From: an uncultured Chlamydia sp.
GTDB taxonomy: Bacteria > Chlamydiota > Chlamydiia > Chlamydiales > Simkaniaceae
Length of the DNA: 64,000 nucleotides
Direction: 5' to 3'
Assembly: GCA_946127115.1 (NCBI GenBank)
Contig: CAMGYI010000002.1
Location: forward strand, 310,001-374,000
Position 1 is the first letter of the stretch; the number at the start of each line of letters is the position of its first letter. Positions 59,467-64,000 of the stretch are shown piece after piece. The position numbers and the translations under genes were made by a program. Below the pieces are notes generated by a model. The model was not told where the DNA came from, ran no database searches, and worked only from the letters and a program-made list of their open reading frames with translations.

Positions 59467-60601
59467 CTTCTGCTAGGAAACCGCAACCGTACATTCCGTC
59501 GATCACACGGTGATCGATGGATAGTGAAAGATGCATTGTAGAACGGATCGCCATGCTGTCATCATCTAGAACAACCACTTTTTTGCTAATAGCTCCGACA
59601 CCAAGAATTGCTACTTCCGGCTGGCGGATGATAGGGGTTCCAATAAGAACTCCTGACATTCCAAAGTTTGTCATCGTAAAGGTCCCCTCTTTCACCTGAT
59701 CTGGCTTTAAGTTTCCTTTTCGAGCCTTATCAGAAAGATCTGAAACTTCCTTAGCAATATCTTTGATAGATCGAGTATAACAATCAGCAATGACCGGAAC
59801 AAGGATCCCTTGCTCGATGCTCACTGCGATTCCTAGATTGACATTCTTTTTTATCACAATGACGTCCTCGTCCAAAGAGGCGTTGACCATGGGGAACTTC
59901 TTGACCCCTTCAGCAATTGCCTTCGCAATATAACTGGTAATGGTGAGCTTATATCCATTTTCCTTTTGGAAAGATTCTTTGCCTTCCTTCAGATACTTCA
60001 TAAGTTTTGTCACATCAACTTCATTCACAAGAGTCGCATGGGGAGCTTCGAAATAAGAATGGACCATCGCATCAGCTATCATCTTCCGCATGGTCGACAT
60101 TTTAACTCTTTCTTCTCCTTCTACAGATGAAGCTACAGGCGCAGTGCGATTTTGCAGATAGCTTTCAAGGTCTCGCTTTGAAAGGCGTCCACCGACTCCT
60201 GTAGCAGGAATATTTTCAAGTTCTGAAAGGTCAAGCCCTTTTTTTTGTGCAATCTTAAGAACGACAGGAGTGAAAAAACCTTTTTTGGAAAGTACATCCT
60301 TTGACTGTATAAGCGATTCCGTCGAGGCTGAGATCCGCTCCTCTGAAACACTCCCCCCTTTGGTGATAATTATTGCCAAAGGAGCACCTACATCGAGCTC
60401 TTGTTCAGGATTAGCCAGAATCTTTGAAACTTTTCCAGAAACAGGAGAAGGGATTTCACTATTTACTTTGTCAGTTGAAACCTCTAAAAGAGGTTCATCA
60501 AGTTTAACGGGGTCTCCCACCTTTTTAAACCACTGAACAATAGTTGCACTAACAATGCTCTCCCCTAACTTTGGAAGTTTGATTTCTACTTCATCACTCA
60601 T
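59438..60601 (-). CDS. Dihydrolipoamide acyltransferase (E2) of a 2-oxoacid dehydrogenase
   Basis: 387 residues: lipoyl domain with the modified Lys in STDKVNSEIPSP (about 43), peripheral-subunit-binding domain (about 111-150), and catalytic domain ending with the active His-Asp motif SIDHRVIDGMYG (about 358). It is a lone E2 as in Chlamydia (CT400), without E1/E3 genes next to it; branched-chain or 2-oxoglutarate type cannot be separated. Lipoylation may be done by the ligase at 8174-8878. Followed upstream by gltT with a 3-nt gap. Confidence 0.92.
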   Translation of the reverse strand: MSDEVEIKLPKLGESIVSATIVQWFKKVGDPVKLDEPLLEVSTDKVNSEIPSPVSGKVSKILANPEQELDVGAPLAIIITKGGSVSEERISASTESLIQSKDVLSKKGFFTPVVLKIAQKKGLDLSELENIPATGVGGRLSKRDLESYLQNRTAPVASSVEGEERVKMSTMRKMIADAMVHSYFEAPHATLVNEVDVTKLMKYLKEGKESFQKENGYKLTITSYIAKAIAEGVKKFPMVNASLDEDVIVIKKNVNLGIAVSIEQGILVPVIADCYTRSIKDIAKEVSDLSDKARKGNLKPDQVKEGTFTMTNFGMSGVLIGTPIIRQPEVAILGVGAISKKVVVLDDDSMAIRSTMHLSLSIDHRVIDGMYGCGFLAEVKHHLENFQ

Positions 60602-60604
60602 TTC

Positions 60605-61822
60605 CTACTCCAACCAAGTAACGGCATGATACCGTTTTTCATCGATTTGATTTTCTTTTTTAGCTACAAAAACTGCGGCAACTGCGTCCCCAAGAACGTT
60701 CACAACAGAGGAGATCATTTCACGAAGACGATCAACACCAGCCACAAGTGCTATTCCTTCTAAGGGAAGCCCCATCGCATTCAAAACAACGGAAAGCATA
60801 ACAATGCCCGCCCCAGGGATCCCTGCTGCACCGATAGCCGAAACCAAAGAGACAAAGACCAAAATCAAGACTTTAACAACAGTGATTTCAATCCCATAAG
60901 CCTGAGCAATGAAGACGGCTGAGATTGCCTGTCCAATTGCTGCTCCATTCATATTTACGGTTGAACCTAGAGAAAGAACAAACCCTGAAATATCTGAGGA
61001 AAGCCCTAAATGATTCCGCGCGCAATCTAAAGATACCGGCAGAGTTGCTGAGCTGCTGCTGGTTGTAAAGGCCAAAACAATGGCATCTTTCATTCCCTTA
61101 AAGAATGGGGCAACTCTGACCCTTACAATATAGCGGAGAGTCAAACAAAAGACAATAAAGATCTGAAGCAAGCAAGCAACATAATTGCAAAGCAAAAACT
61201 TAAATAAGGGGTAGATCACCTTAAGGCCAATATCCCCAACAGCCGTTGCGATAAGGGCAAAAACACCATAAGGGGCGAGCTTCATAATCGAATGTGTAAG
61301 CGAGTACATGACTTCACTGAGAGATTCCAAAAGTTCTAATACCTTTTTACCTCGATCCCCTGCTAGGGTAATAGCAAAGGCAAAGAAGATGGAAAATACA
61401 ATGATTTGAAGGATATTCCCTTCTGCAAACGCTGCAAACGGATTCGAGGGAACAATTGCAAATAAAAAGTCGACGAGGCCAACTGTTCGTACTGTCTGAA
61501 GGTGAGCTGTTGGAATCGGAAAGCCAAGACCTGCTCCAGGTTTAAAAACAAACACCAAGAGAAGACCAAACCCAATCGCAATAACCGTTGTCGCAGCATA
61601 GAAAAGGATCGTTCGGATTCCAATCCTTCCCAATTTTTTTGGGTCACTGATATGACACATTCCGACAACCAAAGAGGAAAAGACGATTAGACCTACAAGC
61701 ATTTTTAGTAGATCGATAAAGGCCTTTCCAACCCGCTCTACAATATCAACTTTATGACCTAATACAAGACCCGCAATAACTCCAAGAACGAGACCGATAA
61801 TAATTTTAATCCACGGTTTCAA
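60605..61822 (-). CDS. gltT: Sodium/proton-dicarboxylate (glutamate) symporter
   Basis: 405 residues, DAACS family, inner membrane. The re-entrant Ser-rich loop (TTSSSSATLPVSL, HP1) and the GSTVNMNGAAIGQA substrate/Na+ site in TM7 are intact, as is the AGIPGAGIVML (HP2). It imports glutamate or C4-dicarboxylates to feed the TCA cycle. Overlaps lpxK by 4 nt; homologue of CT401. Confidence 0.93.
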   Translation of the reverse strand: MKPWIKIIIGLVLGVIAGLVLGHKVDIVERVGKAFIDLLKMLVGLIVFSSLVVGMCHISDPKKLGRIGIRTILFYAATTVIAIGFGLLLVFVFKPGAGLGFPIPTAHLQTVRTVGLVDFLFAIVPSNPFAAFAEGNILQIIVFSIFFAFAITLAGDRGKKVLELLESLSEVMYSLTHSIMKLAPYGVFALIATAVGDIGLKVIYPLFKFLLCNYVACLLQIFIVFCLTLRYIVRVRVAPFFKGMKDAIVLAFTTSSSSATLPVSLDCARNHLGLSSDISGFVLSLGSTVNMNGAAIGQAISAVFIAQAYGIEITVVKVLILVFVSLVSAIGAAGIPGAGIVMLSVVLNAMGLPLEGIALVAGVDRLREMISSVVNVLGDAVAAVFVAKKENQIDEKRYHAVTWLE

Positions 61823-62913
61823 GAAACCTCCCTTTCAGAAGCCAATCCCCCGATCCTCAATAGAAGATCATCATAGCGCTCTTTTCCTGTAACAACTTCC
61901 ATTTCTGCTTTCAAATATCCAAAAAAGAGAGGAAATTCTTGATCTATCGGGAGCTTTACCCAGTCTTTCTCAGAACAGATCATGATGTCACATCCTCTTT
62001 CAACACATTTTTGTGCAAAAAGACTAAGTGCATCGCCCGTTGGTCCTATATGGTCCGGAAGAATCCATTTTTCAGCAATTGTTCCACCCATTTCTAAAAC
62101 GGTATTCATAAAGGAATCAGGCTTACCAAGACCACAGAAAACTCCAATTCTTCGATTTTTTAAGTCACGAAGGCGATCACCGCATTGAGTCTCCACTTCT
62201 TTTGGAACCATTCGTGTTCCAACAACCGGTGCATCTGTCCATTTTGTAACTTCCTTTTCCGCAGCATGAAAATGATTTAAATCGTGAATGTGATTAACCA
62301 CAATACAATCTGCCTTTTCAAGCCTTTTGGGAGAATCCCGAAGGTATCCTCTTGGAAGATAAAAGCCTTTTCCATAAAGATCATCCCCATGAAGCATGAC
62401 AATCTCAACATCACGATGTAGGCTTCGATACTGCATCCCATCATCTAAGAGAATGAGGTCTGCTTCATGATAAACCGCCCTCTCGGCATTAAGTACCCGA
62501 TCTTTCCCAACAAACAAGACCGCTTCCGGTAGTGATTTAAAAAGAAGATAGGCTTCGTCGCCGCAGACTTTAGGAGTAATTCTAGATTGTTCTATAAGAT
62601 GGAGGCTTCCACCTACCTTTTCAATTTGTGAACGATATCCTCGTGAAAGGATTGAAATTTTCCCAAATTTGTTAAGGTCTTTTGCTATGCGTTGAATAAA
62701 TGCTGTTTTCCCTGTACCTCCAGCAATAATATTTCCAACGCTAATCACAGGAACAGTCACCTTCTTCTCTTTGATCCACTGCCTATCAAATGCCATGTTG
62801 CGAAGCTTAACTCCCACTTCAAAGAAACCACTCATTGCAAAAAGGGCTCCCTTTAAAAGTGCTCCTTTCCGACGTCCCTCAATCAAATCAACAATATAGG
62901 ATTGAGTTCCCAT
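61819..62913 (-). CDS. lpxK: Tetraacyldisaccharide 4'-kinase
   Basis: It phosphorylates the lipid A precursor at the 4' position. 364 residues: a short N-terminal membrane-associated helix, Walker A SVGNIIAGGTGKTAF (about 57-71), DLILLDDGMQYRSLHRD (about 153-169) and the end domain. TGATG overlap with gmhA shows coupling. Homologue of CT402. Confidence 0.93.
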   Translation of the reverse strand: MGTQSYIVDLIEGRRKGALLKGALFAMSGFFEVGVKLRNMAFDRQWIKEKKVTVPVISVGNIIAGGTGKTAFIQRIAKDLNKFGKISILSRGYRSQIEKVGGSLHLIEQSRITPKVCGDEAYLLFKSLPEAVLFVGKDRVLNAERAVYHEADLILLDDGMQYRSLHRDVEIVMLHGDDLYGKGFYLPRGYLRDSPKRLEKADCIVVNHIHDLNHFHAAEKEVTKWTDAPVVGTRMVPKEVETQCGDRLRDLKNRRIGVFCGLGKPDSFMNTVLEMGGTIAEKWILPDHIGPTGDALSLFAQKCVERGCDIMICSEKDWVKLPIDQEFPLFFGYLKAEMEVVTGKERYDDLLLRIGGLASEREVS

Positions 62914-63527
62914 CAGACGTTTGCTCCTACACCGTGCACTTCCGACTCCTCTACAGGAAAGAAAAGCTCTTGCTCCACCATCTCTATAATAACGTGGATG
63001 GCAACCATGTGAGCCTCTTGAATGCGATCGGAATATTCAAATCCCGAGACAATCCACTCAAAATCTCCCATTCCTTTGAGGACTCCCCCCGTCTTCCCTA
63101 GGAAGGCAATGACCTGTAGGTTCTTCTCTTTTGCAATCGTCGTTGCGCGGATCAGGTTTTCAGAGTTTCCGCTAGTGCTTAGCACAATAAAGAGATCCCC
63201 GTGGTTTCCATGGGCTTCAATCCCCCTAGCAAAAACCTCGTTGAAACTCGTGTCATTTCCAACACAGGTTAGATGACCAGGATCAGCAAGGGCGATTGCT
63301 GGGAGAGCAGGGCGCATTTTTCGGAAATACCCCGTTAACTCTTCCGCGAAATGCATGGCATCACACAGGCTTCCCCCATTTCCTGCAATAAGGAGTTTTC
63401 CCCCATGGTTAAAGCAGTCAATAATTGCATATGCAGCATCTTCAATAAACTTCAGCCCCGCTGGAGATTGGAGCGATTCTATTGCTTCAACCCCTTTTTT
63501 TACAGATTTCAATATCGCGTTTTGCAA
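62913..63527 (-). CDS. gmhA: Phosphoheptose isomerase
   Basis: It converts sedoheptulose 7-phosphate to D-glycero-D-manno-heptose 7-phosphate. 204 residues with the SIS fold: LLIAGNGGSLCDAMHFAEELT, CVGNDTSFNEVFARGIEAHG, LSTSGNSENLIRAT and the metal/active His near HMVAIHVIIEMVEQELF. First in the gmhA-lpxK-gltT-E2 operon. Chlamydiaceae lack heptose genes; with 32982-33470 it argues for heptose in the LPS core. Confidence 0.93.
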   Translation of the reverse strand: MQNAILKSVKKGVEAIESLQSPAGLKFIEDAAYAIIDCFNHGGKLLIAGNGGSLCDAMHFAEELTGYFRKMRPALPAIALADPGHLTCVGNDTSFNEVFARGIEAHGNHGDLFIVLSTSGNSENLIRATTIAKEKNLQVIAFLGKTGGVLKGMGDFEWIVSGFEYSDRIQEAHMVAIHVIIEMVEQELFFPVEESEVHGVGANV

Positions 63528-63742
63528 ATCGACCTCAAATACTTTCTTTCGTTAAGTAAGGGAGTCTAAAGAATTCGGAGATAAAAATCCAGTCGAGCTA
63601 GACCATGCTTATTCCGATTAGACACAAAGAAGACTTCCTTGAAAGCTGGGAATTCTTCTGATAAAAAAACCCAACCTGCTGAAAGTCTTCTTAAAGATAA
63701 GACGAACAGGATAAATTCCTTTAGGTGAGTCCTAAGAGGGAT
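63528..63742. other. Intergenic between gmhA and the RRM gene
   Basis: About 215 bp; no gene or clear hairpin terminator recognised. A run of T on the minus strand near 63665 could end the RRM transcript. Confidence 0.4.
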
Positions 63743-64000
63743 TTATCTTGGTCCACCACGTCCACCACCATGAGGCGCACGACGTTGCTGCTCTTTAGCT
63801 TCATTTACAACAAGAGCTCGACCATGGAACTCTTTGTCATGAAGCTCTTGCAGCGCTTTTTCTCCACCTTCACGTGTTTCCATCTCCACAAAACCGAATC
63901 CGCGAGACTGTCCTGTTTCTTTATCTTTAATAATTTTTAAGCTCTTGATTTCGCCACATTCTGAGAAAGCAGTATGTAGTTCTTCTTCTGAGCATTCACG
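63743..64000 (-). CDS. RRM-type RNA-binding protein (partial, runs off the window)
   Basis: The minus frame, from the window end to TAA at 63743, reads ECSEEELHTAFSECGEIKSL, KIIKDKETGQSRGFGFVEME, and a Gly/Arg-rich tail (RRAPHGGGRGGPR). RNP1 is RGFGFVEM. It belongs to the small RRM proteins known from cyanobacteria and some other bacteria. About 85 residues are seen; the start (RNP2) is outside. Confidence 0.9.
   Translation of the reverse strand, partial: RECSEEELHTAFSECGEIKSLKIIKDKETGQSRGFGFVEMETREGGEKALQELHDKEFHGRALVVNEAKEQQRRAPHGGGRGGPR

Overview
The window is chromosomal DNA of a chlamydia-like intracellular bacterium, most probably Simkania negevensis or a close relative. Four things point there. 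Gene blocks follow the order I recall from Chlamydia: two ptsN genes-dut-accD, hemC-radA-rnc, dnaJ-rpsU-tsaB-lon-rnz, xerC beside an ABC-F ATPase, yajC-rlmD-hctA, and kdsD-E2-gltT-lpxK. The histone H1-like protein Hc1 and the zinc-ribbon protein CT398/CdsZ are present. The 23S rRNA gene carries a group I intron with a LAGLIDADG ORF after position U1931, a feature reported for Simkania. Finally, icd, gmhA and a HldE-C-like gene are present, which the reduced Chlamydiaceae lack.

Layout. 1-6600: two decayed IS630-type transposases around a repeat-rich autotransporter gene split by a one-base frameshift. 6681-11635: proS and a lipoate ligase on the minus strand, then clpC. 11640-18948: a minus-strand run with HTH-EIIA, EIIA, dut, accD, a hemC-hemD fusion, radA and rnc; a dead IS200/IS605 element lies between the two EIIA genes. 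19010-26404: a CT296-like protein, an alpha-oxoamine synthase-like enzyme, cdsZ, rnpB, xerC, ybiT-like ABC-F and a SPOUT methylase. 26405-28280: decayed genes (a thioesterase, a GH18 chitinase, an IS481 end) and one unknown gene. 28283-35457: dnaJ, rpsU and tsaB on the minus strand, then a tightly overlapping plus-strand operon lon-adenylyltransferase-rhomboid-rnz. 35500-39300: transposase remnants around yajC, rlmD, hctA and an aminotransferase. 39490-45530: a complete rRNA operon on the minus strand (16S-23S-5S, no spacer tRNA) with the 23S intron. 45660-50941: a macro-domain pseudogene, nhaD, a small membrane protein, kdsD and icd. 51754-58392: a 2212-residue coiled-coil protein that grew by internal duplication. 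58804-64000: a peptide deformylase with a signal-like N-terminus, E2, gltT, lpxK, gmhA and the 3' part of an RRM protein gene.

Working together: kdsD, lpxK, gmhA and the HldE-C-like protein belong to lipid A/inner-core synthesis, and the two heptose genes suggest a heptose-containing core. icd, E2 and GltT feed central carbon metabolism. Lon, ClpC, DnaJ and the rhomboid protease serve protein quality control.

Most spaces between operons hold worn-down insertion sequences of at least five families (IS630, IS200/IS605, IS481, ISAs1, ISL3) or decayed host genes, so the genome took in mobile DNA in the past and is now losing it. The least explained object is the giant coiled-coil gene: it lies between genes that are neighbours in Chlamydia, shows a recent exact 600-bp in-frame duplication plus an older ~1.5-kb one, and carries a recurring helix-break-helix module. 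All identifications come from reading motifs; no database search was run.
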